Notes under the pieces: generated by a model
What the model was told of the DNA's origin: nothing
What the model saw: the letters and a program-made list of their open reading frames with translations, nothing else
Databases searched by the model: none
Position numbers and translations under genes: made by a program
Source: an uncultured bacterium
GTDB taxonomy: Bacteria; Bacillota; Clostridia; Oscillospirales; Oscillospiraceae
NCBI GenBank assembly: GCA_949840775.1
Contig: CATKXO010000004.1
Span: forward strand, 40,826 to 104,825
DNA length: 64,000 nt
Direction of reading: 5' to 3'
In this document: positions 34,522-43,407 of the stretch, piece by piece
Numbering within the stretch: position 1 is the first letter of the stretch
Layout of the letters: the number at the start of each line of letters is the position of its first letter

Positions 34522-35136
34522 ATGGACCGAAAATTGAAAACCTGGGAGATTGCACTGATGTTCGGCGTTTTGATTGCGGTGGTGGCGGGCAGCTGGCTGG
34601 GTCAGGAGCAGAGGGAGCTGGCGGACAGCGTAATCCGGTTCCACGTCATCGCCAACTCAGACAGCGAGGAGGACCAGGCGCTGAAGCTGGCCGTCCGGGA
34701 CCGGGTGCTGGCTCAAGCGGAGGAGCTGTACCCGGAGGGGGCCACCCTGACCCAGGCCCAGGAGGCCCTGGAGGGGCACCTGAACCTGCTGGCCGCCGCC
34801 GGGCGGCAGGTGGTGGAGAAGCAGGGGTACGACTACCCCGTCACCGCCCGGCTGGAGGACTGCTGGTTTCCCACCAAGGAGTATGAGGGCTTTGCCCTCC
34901 CCGCCGGGAACTACACCGCACTGCGGGTGACCATCGGGGAGGGGAAGGGCCGGAACTGGTGGTGCGTGGCCTTTCCGCCCCTGTGCCTGGGGGCGGCCAG
35001 TGAGACGGTGGACCAGGCGCTGGAGGCGGGGTATTTCACTCCGGACCAGGGGGCGCTGGTCACGGGCGAGGGCTATGTCCTTAAATTCAAGGCCCTGGAG
35101 CTGCTGGGCGAGTTGCAGGGCTTTTTAGACAGGTGA
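34522..35136 (+). CDS. spoIIR: Stage II sporulation protein R
   Basis: Secreted signal that triggers SpoIIGA processing of pro-sigma-E across the septum. The 204-residue protein has an N-terminal TM/signal segment and the conserved VIRFHVIANSDSEEDQALK block, then VRDRVL. The Cys-containing WWCVAFPPLCLG motif is also typical. ATG at 34522 follows AAGGAGG. It is placed after pdaA with a hairpin in between. Confidence 0.95.
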   Translation: MDRKLKTWEIALMFGVLIAVVAGSWLGQEQRELADSVIRFHVIANSDSEEDQALKLAVRDRVLAQAEELYPEGATLTQAQEALEGHLNLLAAAGRQVVEKQGYDYPVTARLEDCWFPTKEYEGFALPAGNYTALRVTIGEGKGRNWWCVAFPPLCLGAASETVDQALEAGYFTPDQGALVTGEGYVLKFKALELLGELQGFLDR

Positions 35137-35181
35137 GCGTCGGCGGTCCTGCTGCCCTGCTCCCTGGGATACTGGGATACT

Positions 35182-35225
35182 ATCCCCCCTTCTCCCCGCA
35201 TACGATGTGGAGGAGAAGGGGGGAT
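35182..35225 (+). promoter_or_regulatory. Hairpin sequestering the downstream Shine-Dalgarno
   Basis: Perfect 14-bp inverted repeat: ATCCCCCCTTCTCC (35182-35195) and GGAGAAGGGGGGAT (35212-35225), loop 16 nt. The right arm contains the GGAG-rich Shine-Dalgarno for the next ORF. It has no T-run, so an RNA switch or coupling element is more likely than a terminator. Confidence 0.6.
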
Positions 35226-35905
35226 TTGGATTGCTTGGACAGCTGGTCCTCACGCCGGGGGGACGGGGAAAGACGGCGGCAGGCAGGCTGTACGGCCTGC
35301 CTGTGCTGCGCGCGGAGGCGGACCCGGCAGGTTTTTGGGGGGAACGCCGCCTCCGCCGGGCGGGACGTACGCTGCGCCGGGGGGGTGCCCTGCGGGTGCT
35401 GGCCCCTAGGGATGTTCTGCCGCTGCTGGCCGGTTTTGGCCTGCACCCCGTGGACCCCCAACCCTTTGTCCGGGCCCAGGGGACATCCCTGGTGCTGGCG
35501 GCCCTGGAGCGGCTGCACCTGGCTCCGGACCGGGCGGCGGTGGCCCTGCGGGGCGGGCGGGTGGACCGGGACATGGTCCGGACGGCGGAACAGCTGTGCC
35601 GGCGGGTGCGCAGTCTGGTCATCGACGCCCCCCAGGGCGGCGGGGAGCTGGCGGCGCGGCTGCGCCGGGAATACGGCGTGCCCGTCCTGCCTCCGGGGGA
35701 GCGGGGCCATGCGGCCCTGCTCTTTCAGGAGGGCTGCGCCGCGGAGGAGGAGGTTCTTCTGGAGGTGTTCGGCCCCCAGCCCCGGCTGGCCGGGCTGACC
35801 CTCTCCGCCCCAGGGCTGGAGGAGGGGGACCGGGAGAGCCTGCCGCTGCTGGCTGTCCTGTGGGAGTGTGGAAGGCTGGCACCCCAGGACATAAAAATCA
35901 CTTGA
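35207..35905 (+). CDS. Hypothetical protein following spoIIR
   Basis: Up to 232 residues, starting at GTG 35207 or, with better Shine-Dalgarno spacing, TTG at 35231 (LLGQLVLTPGGRGKTAAGRL). Very Arg-, Gly- and Ala-rich, no clear TM or named domain. The middle has RSLVIDAPQGGGELAARLRR, suggestive of a Rossmann-like strand-loop-helix. The start region is buried in a hairpin. Its stop overlaps the greA promoter. I treat it as a real but unrecognised protein. Confidence 0.55.
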   Translation: MEEKGGFGLLGQLVLTPGGRGKTAAGRLYGLPVLRAEADPAGFWGERRLRRAGRTLRRGGALRVLAPRDVLPLLAGFGLHPVDPQPFVRAQGTSLVLAALERLHLAPDRAAVALRGGRVDRDMVRTAEQLCRRVRSLVIDAPQGGGELAARLRREYGVPVLPPGERGHAALLFQEGCAAEEEVLLEVFGPQPRLAGLTLSAPGLEEGDRESLPLLAVLWECGRLAPQDIKIT

Positions 35906-35930
35906 CAGACGGTGGGAAAACACATATAAT
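35902..35930 (+). promoter_or_regulatory. Promoter of greA-lysS transcript
   Basis: TTGACA-N17-TATAAT, essentially consensus. The -35 overlaps the stop codon of the upstream gene. Confidence 0.85.
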
Positions 35931-35956
35931 GGCACAGAATATAGTTAAATTGAAGC

Positions 35957-36018
35957 GGGCCGCCGAGGGCGGCGGCCCCTACGGTTTGTGTAGGGGCCGG
36001 CCCCTGGCCGGCCCGTCC
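35957..36018. repeat. GTAGGGGC-type halves in inverted order
   Basis: Here the CCCCTAC half (GGCGGCGGCCCCTAC) comes first and GTAGGGGCCGGCCCC second, the reverse of the other doublets. It lies in the greA leader. Confidence 0.7.
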
Positions 36019-36049
36019 ATATCATGTTTGGAAAGGTGTGCGAATCTTC

Positions 36050-36535
36050 ATGGCGAAGTATAAGCTGAGCCCGGAGCGGCTCAAGGAATTGCAGGACGAG
36101 CTGACCTACCTGAAGACCACCCGGGAGAAGGAAGTGGCCGAGCAGCTGAAGGAGGCCCGCTCCTTCGGTGACCTGAGCGAAAACAGCGAGTATGACGAGG
36201 CCCAAAAGGAGCGGGACAAGCTGTATGCCCACATCGGTGAATTGGAGGATATCCTGAGCAACTATGTGGTCATCGACTATGAGGACGTGGAGGAGGGCGA
36301 GGCCGAGGGGGATTATGTCCGCCTGTATTCCACCGTTACTCTGCTGGATAAGGAGTTTAACGAGGAGCTGACCTATAGGATTGTGGGCTCCCAGGAGGCC
36401 GATCCCATGAAGGGGGCCGTGTCAGAGGACGCCCCCCTGGGGAAGGCCCTGCTGGGCAGAAGCGCCGGGGACAACATTATGGTGGACGCCCCCGCCGGTC
36501 CTGTGGAGTACAAGATACTGAAGGTTGAGCGGTAA
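36050..36535 (+). CDS. greA: Transcription elongation factor GreA
   Basis: Rescues backtracked RNA polymerase by stimulating transcript cleavage. The 161-residue protein has the N-terminal antiparallel coiled coil with the catalytic tip ARSFGDLSENSEYDEA (acidic residues) and the C-terminal FKBP-like domain ending SAGDNIMVDAPAGPVEYKIL. ATG at 36050 preferred over GTG 36038. It is transcribed with lysS from 35902-35930. Confidence 0.95.
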   Translation: MAKYKLSPERLKELQDELTYLKTTREKEVAEQLKEARSFGDLSENSEYDEAQKERDKLYAHIGELEDILSNYVVIDYEDVEEGEAEGDYVRLYSTVTLLDKEFNEELTYRIVGSQEADPMKGAVSEDAPLGKALLGRSAGDNIMVDAPAGPVEYKILKVER

Positions 36536-36565
36536 CATTAGAAACAGAAGGTAGGAGTGGGCAAT

Positions 36566-38071
36566 ATGGCCGATAAGAATAACCAGAATGCAGCCCCGGA
36601 GCGGGAGGACCTGTCCCAGCTGCTCCAAATTCGCCGGGACAAGCTGAAGCAGCTCCAGGAGAGCGGAAACGATCCCTTTCAGATCACCCGGTATGTGGCG
36701 GATAACGACTCCGCCAATATCAAGGACAACTTCGACGCCCTGGAGGGACAGGAGGTGTCCGTCGCCGGGCGGCTCATGTCCAAGCGGGGGATGGGCAAGG
36801 TGTCCTTCTGCGACTTGCAGGACAAGAGCGGCCGCATCCAGCTCTACGCCCGGAAGGACGAGATGGACGAGGAGGAGTATAACCGCTTCAAGAAGTATGA
36901 CATCGGCGACATCGTGGGGGTGAAGGGGATCGTCTTCCGCACCCAGCGGGGGGAGATGTCCGTCCGGGTGGTCACCGTTACCCTGCTGTCCAAGTCCCTG
37001 CTGCCCCTGCCCGAGAAGTTCCACGGCCTGACCAACACCGAGCTTCGCTACCGCCAGCGGTACGTGGACCTGATCGTCAACCCGGAGGTGAAGCGGAATT
37101 TTGTCATCCGCTCCCAGTTCATCAAGCACGTCCGGGACTTTATGGACGGCCGGGGCTTTATGGAGGTGGAGACCCCGGTGCTGAACACCATCTCCGGCGG
37201 GGCCACCGCCCGGCCCTTCATCACCCACCACAACACCCTGGACATCGACATGTATATGCGCATCGCCACCGAGCTGCCCTTGAAGCGGCTTATCGTGGGG
37301 GGCATGGACCGGGTGTATGAGATTGGCCGCATCTTCCGCAACGAGGGTATGGACCCCAAGCACAACCCGGAGTTCACCACCATCGAGCTCTACCAGGCCT
37401 ACGCCGACTTCAACGACATGATGGACCTGTTTGAGGACCTGCTGTCCTCCGCCGCCCGGAAGATTCTGGGCACCTATCAGGTCCGGTGGCAGGGGGAGGA
37501 CATCGACCTGACCCCCGGCTGGCCCCGGATGCCCATGCACGAGGCGGTGAAGCAGTACTGCGGCATCGACTTTATGGCCATTACCTCTGACGAGGAGGCG
37601 GTGGCCGCCGCCAAGACCATCGGCGTGGAGCTGCCCGAGACGGCGGACAAGACCTGGGGCAACGCCCTGTATGAGTGCTTCGACCAGCGGGTAGAGGAGA
37701 AGCTGATTCAGCCCACCTTCATCACCATGCACCCGGTGGATGTCTCCCCCCTGGCCAAGCGGTCCCCCAAGGACCCCCGGCTCACCGAGCGGTTTGAGCT
37801 GTTTATCTGCCACAGCGAAATGGGCAACGCCTTCTCCGAGCTCAACGACCCCATTGACCAGCGCCAGCGCTTCCAGAAGCAGGTGGAGCTGCGGGATAAA
37901 GGGGACGACGAGGCCGGCATGATGGATGAGGACTTCCTCACCGCCCTGGAGTACGGCCTGCCTCCCACGGGCGGCCTGGGCATCGGCATCGACCGATGCG
38001 TCATGCTCCTTACCGGCGCCGACTCGATTCGGGAAGTGATTCTCTTCCCCACCATGAAGCCCCAGGACTGA
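36566..38071 (+). CDS. lysS: Lysyl-tRNA synthetase, class II
   Basis: Charges tRNA-Lys. The 501-residue enzyme has an N-terminal OB anticodon-binding domain ([18 protein letters not shown]) and class II motifs: motif 1 around [16 protein letters not shown], motif 2 [20 protein letters not shown], motif 3 [18 protein letters not shown] at 36566 follows GTAGGAG. It lies 30 bp after greA, a common arrangement. Confidence 0.97.
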   Translation: MADKNNQNAAPEREDLSQLLQIRRDKLKQLQESGNDPFQITRYVADNDSANIKDNFDALEGQEVSVAGRLMSKRGMGKVSFCDLQDKSGRIQLYARKDEMDEEEYNRFKKYDIGDIVGVKGIVFRTQRGEMSVRVVTVTLLSKSLLPLPEKFHGLTNTELRYRQRYVDLIVNPEVKRNFVIRSQFIKHVRDFMDGRGFMEVETPVLNTISGGATARPFITHHNTLDIDMYMRIATELPLKRLIVGGMDRVYEIGRIFRNEGMDPKHNPEFTTIELYQAYADFNDMMDLFEDLLSSAARKILGTYQVRWQGEDIDLTPGWPRMPMHEAVKQYCGIDFMAITSDEEAVAAAKTIGVELPETADKTWGNALYECFDQRVEEKLIQPTFITMHPVDVSPLAKRSPKDPRLTERFELFICHSEMGNAFSELNDPIDQRQRFQKQVELRDKGDDEAGMMDEDFLTALEYGLPPTGGLGIGIDRCVMLLTGADSIREVILFPTMKPQD

Positions 38072-38080
38072 CAAGCTGAA

Positions 38081-38115
38081 AAAATTCCCTTCCCGGCAGT
38101 GGGAAGGGAATTTTT
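38081..38115. terminator. Bidirectional terminator between lysS and DHHW gene
   Basis: 14-bp stem AAAATTCCCTTCCC / GGGAAGGGAATTTT with T tails on both strands, between convergent genes. Confidence 0.9.
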
Positions 38116-38116
38116 G

Positions 38117-39235
38117 CTATCTGGCCAGTACAAACAGGTTTTGGTCTGTGGAGAAGTTGGCGAAGGAGTAGAGCACGATTACAAGGTCAATGCCGTTGTC
38201 CTCCACATAGTTCTTGACGCTGGTCAGGTTGTCCCGGGGATCAAAGAGGTGGACCTGAGAGAAGCGCTCTGTGAGGAAGGGGGTGAGGGAGTCGGAGTAG
38301 GAATCCCGGATGAGGAGCACGCTGGGGCCGTCGCTGTCCTCCTTCTCCACCACGCACAGAGTCTGCCGCCCCCCCAGAAAGTAGGAGTACTTATCCTTTT
38401 CTGCCAGCCAGCGGTCTGCATAGAGGCTGCCCTCCTCGGGGACGCCCTTGAACCAGGAGGTCACCTTGATGCCCTGGTCCGGGACATAGGTGTCGATCTG
38501 GTCCGGAGGCAGCCAGCGCACCCCGGAGGTGGAGAACAGGGTGCCGTTAAACTGGCCGGTGACGGTGGTTTTTCGGTAGTCGTTCAGGTCGATGGGGTCC
38601 AGGCCCAGGGCTTCAAAGATTGCGTTGGCCCCGTAGAAGGCCCCCAGGCTGGTCCAGTGGTGGTCGGTGCGGTAGTAAATATCTTCGTCCTTATGGGGAG
38701 CCAGAGCGCCGTACATATCAATGGTGGAGGCTCCGGTGGAGAAATACAGCTGGTCGATAATGGATTGCTCAGCGGCGGTGGGAGCGCCCTCTGGGAGGCG
38801 GTCTCCCCAGATTTCTGCCGCAGAGGGGATGAGGCCGAAGTACACCGGGACGGACACGTTGCCCACCAGGGCGTCCACATAGCCCATGTCCTTGTCCAGC
38901 TTGGCCGGGTCGGGCGGGTCTACCCGATTGATGAGGGTGTCCTGGGCGGCGAAGTAGACCCCATTGTTCTCCTTCTTGCCGGACAGCCGTTCGCTCCAGG
39001 CCTTGGCCGCCACCCAGAAGTCCCGGCCCAGGATGTGGTCGGAGACATAGTCCTCCGCCTCCTCCATGAATTTGCCGCTGCTCAGGCTCTCTGCCGACAG
39101 CTTGGGAGGCTTTTGGGGGTAGCGGTTTTCCAGGGGGAGGAAGTCCTTGTCAGGCAGCAGCAGGCTGATGACTGACATGCTTCCGATGAAGGCGCAAAAC
39201 AGGACGGTGAGGAGTACACTGAATTTTTTTGACAT
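38117..39235 (-). CDS. DHHW family protein
   Basis: A 372-residue protein with one N-terminal TM/signal segment (about residues 8-27) and a large extracytoplasmic domain. The eponymous YYRTDHHWTSLGAFYGA motif and the later LLIRDSYSDSLTPFL block correspond to an SGNH/AlgJ-like fold used in surface-polymer O-acylation. It is third in a minus-strand set with a DUF4358 lipoprotein and an MBOAT acyltransferase. Acetyl transfer to an exopolysaccharide or teichoic polymer is inference. Confidence 0.88.
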   Translation of the reverse strand: MSKKFSVLLTVLFCAFIGSMSVISLLLPDKDFLPLENRYPQKPPKLSAESLSSGKFMEEAEDYVSDHILGRDFWVAAKAWSERLSGKKENNGVYFAAQDTLINRVDPPDPAKLDKDMGYVDALVGNVSVPVYFGLIPSAAEIWGDRLPEGAPTAAEQSIIDQLYFSTGASTIDMYGALAPHKDEDIYYRTDHHWTSLGAFYGANAIFEALGLDPIDLNDYRKTTVTGQFNGTLFSTSGVRWLPPDQIDTYVPDQGIKVTSWFKGVPEEGSLYADRWLAEKDKYSYFLGGRQTLCVVEKEDSDGPSVLLIRDSYSDSLTPFLTERFSQVHLFDPRDNLTSVKNYVEDNGIDLVIVLYSFANFSTDQNLFVLAR

Positions 39236-39247
39236 GCTCGCGCCTCC

Positions 39248-40651
39248 TTAAAAGTTGGAATACAGGAAGGGGTTGTAGGTGCCGTCAACCAGGTAGGCAG
39301 TGCACACCAGCAGGCCCGCCGCAACCAGGACGGTACAGACAATCTGCTGTGTCCGGGCCCCCAGACGATGGTAGAGGGCCGTCCCCAGAGGGGTGGAGGC
39401 CAGGGCCGCTGCGCACAGGATGGGCAGGTAGCAGAGCAGATAGTAGCCGAAGGCCCCGTCGGCCAGAGGAACGCCTCCCAGGCCGAACATGACCTTGAGA
39501 TAGCTTCCCAGGTGGGGGAAGTCCTCGATGGCGAAGATGGCCCAGCTCACCATGACAAAAAACATGGTGTAGACATGCCCCACCAGGGCGGGGGCCCTCT
39601 CCAGGGGCTTGAGCAGGAGGAACTTCTCCGCCATCAGCAAAGCGAAGAAGTACAGCCCCCAGCACAGGAAGTTCCAGCTGGCCCCATGCCAGATGCCGGT
39701 GGCGGCCCACACCACAAACAGGTTGAACATCCACCGGGGCCTGGAGCAGCGGTTGCCCCCCAGGGGGATGTATAGGTACTCCCGGAACCAGGTGGACAGG
39801 GAGATGTGCCACCGCCGCCAAAATTCGGTAATGCTTTTGGAGATATAGGGATAGTTGAAGTTGGGCAGGAACTCAAAGCCCAGCATCCTGCCCAGGCCGA
39901 TGGCCATGTCGGAGTAGCCGGAGAAGTCGAAGTAAATCTGGAAGGTAAAAGCCAGCACCCCCAGCCAGGCCCCGGCCACCGTCAGCTCGGACGGGGCCAT
40001 GGCTTTGTAGCTGTCCCACAGCATCCCCACGTTGTTGGCGATGAGCAGCTTTTTCCCAAGGCCCACCATGAGAATCTGCACCCCGGAGGCAAATTTTTCG
40101 GTGGAACAGGTGCGCCGGTCAATCTGGTCCCCCAGATCCTTGTACTTGATGATGGGGCCGGCGATGAGCTGGGGGAAAAGGGTGACGAAGGTGCCGAAGT
40201 TGAGGATGGACCGCTGCGCCCGGGCGTCGCCCCGGTAGACATCAATGGTGTAGCTCATGGTCTGGAAGGTGTAGAAGGAGATGCCGATGGGCAGATGGAT
40301 GCCCAGCACCGGCATGAAGGTCAGGCCGACAGACTGGAGGGAGCCGGCAATGAAGTCCCAGTACTTGAAAAAGCACAGCAGAGCCAGGTTGAAGACGATG
40401 GAGGAGGTCACCGCCAGCTTTGCCCCCCGGTCGTTCCCCCTGGCCTTGCACCGCTCCACCAGCAGGCCGTGGGTGTAGTCGATGGCGGTGGACAGAAACA
40501 TGATGGCCACATAGGCCCGCTCGCCCCACCAGTAGAAAAACAGGGAGGCGCACAGCACCACCACATTGCGCCCCTTCCTGGGTACGATGTAGTACAGGAA
40601 AAGGGTGAGCGCCAGAAAGTAAAACATGAAAATGGGGGTGGAGAAGACCAT
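39248..40651 (-). CDS. MBOAT family O-acyltransferase (AlgI/DltB-like)
   Basis: A 467-residue integral membrane protein with about ten TM helices. The active-site His is in ATGIWHGASWNFLCWG, preceded by SITEFWRRWHISLSTWFREY, the conserved MBOAT cytosolic block. It passes acyl groups across the membrane for extracellular polymer modification. The DHHW gene starts 12 bp downstream and is probably its extracellular partner. The true polymer is unknown. Confidence 0.92.
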   Translation of the reverse strand: MVFSTPIFMFYFLALTLFLYYIVPRKGRNVVVLCASLFFYWWGERAYVAIMFLSTAIDYTHGLLVERCKARGNDRGAKLAVTSSIVFNLALLCFFKYWDFIAGSLQSVGLTFMPVLGIHLPIGISFYTFQTMSYTIDVYRGDARAQRSILNFGTFVTLFPQLIAGPIIKYKDLGDQIDRRTCSTEKFASGVQILMVGLGKKLLIANNVGMLWDSYKAMAPSELTVAGAWLGVLAFTFQIYFDFSGYSDMAIGLGRMLGFEFLPNFNYPYISKSITEFWRRWHISLSTWFREYLYIPLGGNRCSRPRWMFNLFVVWAATGIWHGASWNFLCWGLYFFALLMAEKFLLLKPLERAPALVGHVYTMFFVMVSWAIFAIEDFPHLGSYLKVMFGLGGVPLADGAFGYYLLCYLPILCAAALASTPLGTALYHRLGARTQQIVCTVLVAAGLLVCTAYLVDGTYNPFLYSNF

Positions 40652-40681
40652 GGGGGTTCACCTCATCATTTTTAACGGAAT

Positions 40682-40751
40682 GTAGGGGCCGGTGCCTTCG
40701 CCGGTCCGCTTTTTACAGGAAAGAAGGGCCGCCGAGGGCGGCGGCCCCTAC
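40682..40751. repeat. GTAGGGGC-type inverted-repeat doublet
   Basis: GTAGGGGCCGGTGCC left half and GGGCGGCGGCCCCTAC right half, separating the MBOAT and DUF4358 lipoprotein genes. Confidence 0.75.
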
Positions 40752-40761
40752 TCAGGATGCC

Positions 40762-41739
40762 TTAAAACAGGGCGTTAAACTCCTTGACGATGTCGTCGCA
40801 CTTCTCGTGGGCAATCAGCATCAGGTAGTTGCCATTGACCGCGATACGGGCGTACTCCTCCCAGGTGGTCTGCTCCATGGGGTAGAAGGCGCCGCCGGGG
40901 CCGTTGCCGTCGCCCACCATGTAGTCGATGCGGGCCTGGAGGATGGCTTTTGCCTTGTCAACGTCCTTGCTGTCCTTCACCTGAATCAGGGTAAAGTCCC
41001 CGTTCGGGGAGGGCATCATGCCGCACAGGTAGACGGCCTTTTGAGACAGGGAGAGATCGGACAGCCCGGCGTAGAAATTATTTAGTGTGGCGTCGTCGGC
41101 CTCCGTCATAAAGGAGAAGTCATACTTGCCGGTGACGGTGGTATAGAAATCGGACAGATTTACACTGGAGGAGGAGCTGGAACCGCTGGAGGAGCTGGAA
41201 CCGCCATTGGAGGTCTCATCCCACTTGCACCGGACGGTGCAGGCGGCTTTGGCGCCGTCGTACTCCACAGTGATGGTGGCGGTGCCGGGGGCCACGGCGG
41301 TGACGTTGCCGGCCTCGTCCACCGTGGCGATTTCGGGCTTGTCAGAGGTGAAAACAGCGATGCCGTCGGTGTCCGGGGTGGCGGTGTAGCGCAGGCGGAA
41401 GGTGGCCCCCGTCTTTTTCAGGGTCACGTCGGTCTTGTTCAGGGTGAGGGTGACGGCGGAGCTGCCGGGCTTGGAGCTGTCCCCGGAGGAGGCGCTGCCG
41501 CTGGCGGACCCGCTGGGGTTGGATGCGTCCGGCTGGGAGCCGTCGGGGGTGGAGGCGTCGGGCAGGGAGGCGTCCGGAGCGGAGCCGTCGGGCTGGCTGG
41601 AAGAAGCGCCGGGGGCCATGGTGCTTACGTCAGAGCCGCCGGGGTTGGAGGAGGTCCCCCCCTTGTTTCCGCCGCCGCAGGCGGCCAGGGACAGGACCAT
41701 GGCGGTGGCCAGCACCGCCGCAAAGATACGTCTTTTCAT
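40762..41739 (-). CDS. Lipoprotein with Big2 domain and DUF4358 C-terminus
   Basis: A 325-residue surface lipoprotein. The signal peptide ends in the lipobox LSLAAC (Cys at about 21). Then come a long Ser/Asp/Pro/Gly low-complexity linker, a Big2-type Ig domain (LTLNKTDVTLKKTGATFRLR, later VTAVAPGTATITVEYDGAKA) and a C-terminal DUF4358 domain beginning SDFYTTVTGKYDF. DUF4358, MBOAT and DHHW genes commonly occur together in Clostridia. It is first in the minus-strand set. Confidence 0.88.
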   Translation of the reverse strand: MKRRIFAAVLATAMVLSLAACGGGNKGGTSSNPGGSDVSTMAPGASSSQPDGSAPDASLPDASTPDGSQPDASNPSGSASGSASSGDSSKPGSSAVTLTLNKTDVTLKKTGATFRLRYTATPDTDGIAVFTSDKPEIATVDEAGNVTAVAPGTATITVEYDGAKAACTVRCKWDETSNGGSSSSSGSSSSSSVNLSDFYTTVTGKYDFSFMTEADDATLNNFYAGLSDLSLSQKAVYLCGMMPSPNGDFTLIQVKDSKDVDKAKAILQARIDYMVGDGNGPGGAFYPMEQTTWEEYARIAVNGNYLMLIAHEKCDDIVKEFNALF

Positions 41740-41910
41740 AGTAAGTAAACTCCTTTTCTGTTGGGGTTGTGATCGACCCTTTTTGGGTTCTGAGAGGTTT
41801 GACGAGGGAAGGGAAAAAAGGTTCCCGCTTTTTTAAAAATTTTGAAAGCGGAAATATTATACTGTCTTTTCCCACCGCTGGCAAGGAAAATAAAAATTTT
41901 TAACAGGCCC

Positions 41911-41939
41911 TTGACAAAGGGGGATCAGTGGAGTATGAT
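41911..41939 (+). promoter_or_regulatory. Promoter of metal-response operon
   Basis: TTGACA-N17-TATGAT, followed at once by the ArsR/CadC-type operator. Confidence 0.8.
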
Positions 41940-41949
41940 ACAAATAACA

Positions 41950-41967
41950 TATGAACAAATGCTCATA
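41950..41967 (+). promoter_or_regulatory. ArsR/CadC-type operator
   Basis: Inverted repeat TATGA-N8-TCATA just downstream of the -10, the usual half-site spacing for ArsR/SmtB/CadC family repressors. Confidence 0.7.
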
Positions 41968-41991
41968 CATTGAAAACGAGAGGAGAACCCT

Positions 41992-42351
41992 ATGGAGATG
42001 AAAAACGTCCCCTGCTGCGAGGAGCCCTGCGTCCACGGGGATGTGGTGGACTGCGTCCGGGCCCAGCTGCCCCCCGACGAGCAGCTCTACGACCTGGCGG
42101 AGCTGTTCAAAATCTTCGGGGACAGCACCCGGGTAAAAATCCTTTACGCCCTGCTGGAGTCGGAGCTGTGCGTGTGCGACATCGCCAAGCTGATGGAGGT
42201 CACCCAGTCCGCCGTGTCCCACCAGCTGCGGGTGCTGAAAAACAGCAAGCTGGTGAAATTCCGCCGGGAGGGGAAGACGGTGTACTACTCCCTGGCCGAC
42301 GACCACGTGATCCATATCCTGGCCCAGGGGATGGAACACATTTTGGAGTAG
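41992..42351 (+). CDS. ArsR/SmtB family metal-responsive repressor
   Basis: A 119-residue winged-helix repressor. The alpha3 metal motif is ESELCVCDIAKLM (CxC), and an N-terminal Cys-rich arm (VPCCEEPCVHGD) could supply extra ligands, as in CadC. The recognition helix is VTQSAVSHQLRVLKNSKLV. It is divergent from nothing and heads the operon, with its operator at 41950-41967. Cd/Pb/Zn response is likely but not proven. Confidence 0.92.
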   Translation: MEMKNVPCCEEPCVHGDVVDCVRAQLPPDEQLYDLAELFKIFGDSTRVKILYALLESELCVCDIAKLMEVTQSAVSHQLRVLKNSKLVKFRREGKTVYYSLADDHVIHILAQGMEHILE

Positions 42352-42392
42352 GGCGCGACGACCCGGCGCGCCGTTTGGCTGGAGGAGCCCCT

Positions 42393-42467
42393 GTAGGGGC
42401 GCACATTGTGCGCCCGCATTCACCGGAGCATTTCCATATATCGCGGGCGGACAATGTCCGCCCCTAC
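42393..42467. repeat. GTAGGGGC-type inverted-repeat doublet
   Basis: GTAGGGGCGCACATTGTGCG ... GGGCGGACAATGTCCGCCCC, with a different core (ACATTG/ACAATG) from other copies. It lies between the ArsR and HMA genes. A shorter solo relative, GGGCGCGACGACCCGGCGCG, is at about 42352. Confidence 0.75.
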
Positions 42468-42504
42468 AGAACATCATCATAATAATCAGAAAGGAAGTAT
42501 CCCC

Positions 42505-42717
42505 ATGAAAAAGACCTTTAAGCTCATCGACCTGGACTGCGCCAACTGCGCCGCCAAGATGGAGACCGCCATTAAGAAGCTCCCCGGCGTAACCGATGCC
42601 TCTGTGTCCTTCATGGCCCAGAAGATGACCATCGAGGCGGAGGATGTGGACGCCGTGATGAAGGACGTGGTGAAGTGCTGTAAAAAGGTGGAGCCCGACT
42701 GCGAGATCGTGCTGTGA
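42505..42717 (+). CDS. Heavy-metal-associated (HMA) domain protein
   Basis: A 70-residue ferredoxin-like metallochaperone. The metal-binding loop is LDCANCAAKMETAI (CxxC at about residues 10-13), and a second Cys pair near the C-terminus is KCCKKVEPDCEI. The downstream P-type ATPase lacks an N-terminal HMA, so this protein probably supplies that domain in trans. ATG at 42505 follows AAAGGAAG. It overlaps the next gene by 4 nt. Confidence 0.9.
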   Translation: MKKTFKLIDLDCANCAAKMETAIKKLPGVTDASVSFMAQKMTIEAEDVDAVMKDVVKCCKKVEPDCEIVL

Positions 42718-43328
42718 GCACCTTTTGGGACCGCTGGGCCCGGTTTTACGACCTGGCGGAGCGGAGCAACCGGAGGGTGAACCGGGCCGCCGCAGTCCGG
42801 GTGGGGTCGCTGATCCTCCCAGGGGCCCGTGTGCTGGACTGCGCCGCCGGGACAGGTGAATTTTCCCTGGCTGCGGCAGGGCGGGCGTCCTCGGTGCTGT
42901 GTACCGACCTGTCCCTGCCCATGCTGGACCGGGCCCGGAGGAAGGCCGAAAAGCGGGGCCTGACCAACATCCGGTTTGCCCGGCGGGATGTGACCGCCCT
43001 GTCCGACCCGGGGGGCAGCTTCGATGTGGTTATCGCCGCCAATGTGCTCCACCTGCTTCCGGAACCGGAAAAAGCGGTGCGGGAGCTGTGGCGGGTGGCC
43101 GCGCCTGGAGGACGGCTTATCCTGCCCACCTATCTCCAGGGGAGGGCGGGGGCGGCCTACGGGGCCATGATTAAAATTTATCAGGGCGTGGGCTTCCACT
43201 ACGAGCACGCCTTTACCCCCGAGACCTACCGGCAGTTCCTGGAGGGGCTGGAGCTGGCCCCTGTGACGGTGGAGGTGATTCCAGGCCGGGTGCCCGAGGG
43301 CATCGCCCTGCTGGAGAAACCCCTGTAG
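42714..43328 (+). CDS. Class I SAM-dependent methyltransferase
   Basis: A 204-residue Rossmann methyltransferase. SAM motif I is VLDCAAGTGEFSLAAAGRAS, motif II DLSLPMLDRARR, and the post-III region is AANVLHLLPEPEKAVREL. GTG start in GTGA overlaps the HMA stop. The substrate is unknown. Its place between an HMA protein and a metal ATPase hints at a metal- or quinone-related role, but this is inference. Confidence 0.88.
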   Translation: MSTFWDRWARFYDLAERSNRRVNRAAAVRVGSLILPGARVLDCAAGTGEFSLAAAGRASSVLCTDLSLPMLDRARRKAEKRGLTNIRFARRDVTALSDPGGSFDVVIAANVLHLLPEPEKAVRELWRVAAPGGRLILPTYLQGRAGAAYGAMIKIYQGVGFHYEHAFTPETYRQFLEGLELAPVTVEVIPGRVPEGIALLEKPL

Positions 43329-43391
43329 GGGCGGCCTGTGGCCGCCCGTGAGACCTGCAATTCTTGTCGGGCGGCCACAGGCCGCCCCTAC
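43325..43391. repeat. GTAGGGGC-type inverted-repeat doublet
   Basis: GTAGGGGCGGCCTGTGGCCG ... CGGCCACAGGCCGCCCCTAC, a near-perfect copy with core CTGTGG/CCACAG. The left end overlaps the methyltransferase stop codon (TAG). Confidence 0.85.
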
Positions 43392-43407
43392 GAAACGAGG
43401 CGTAACT

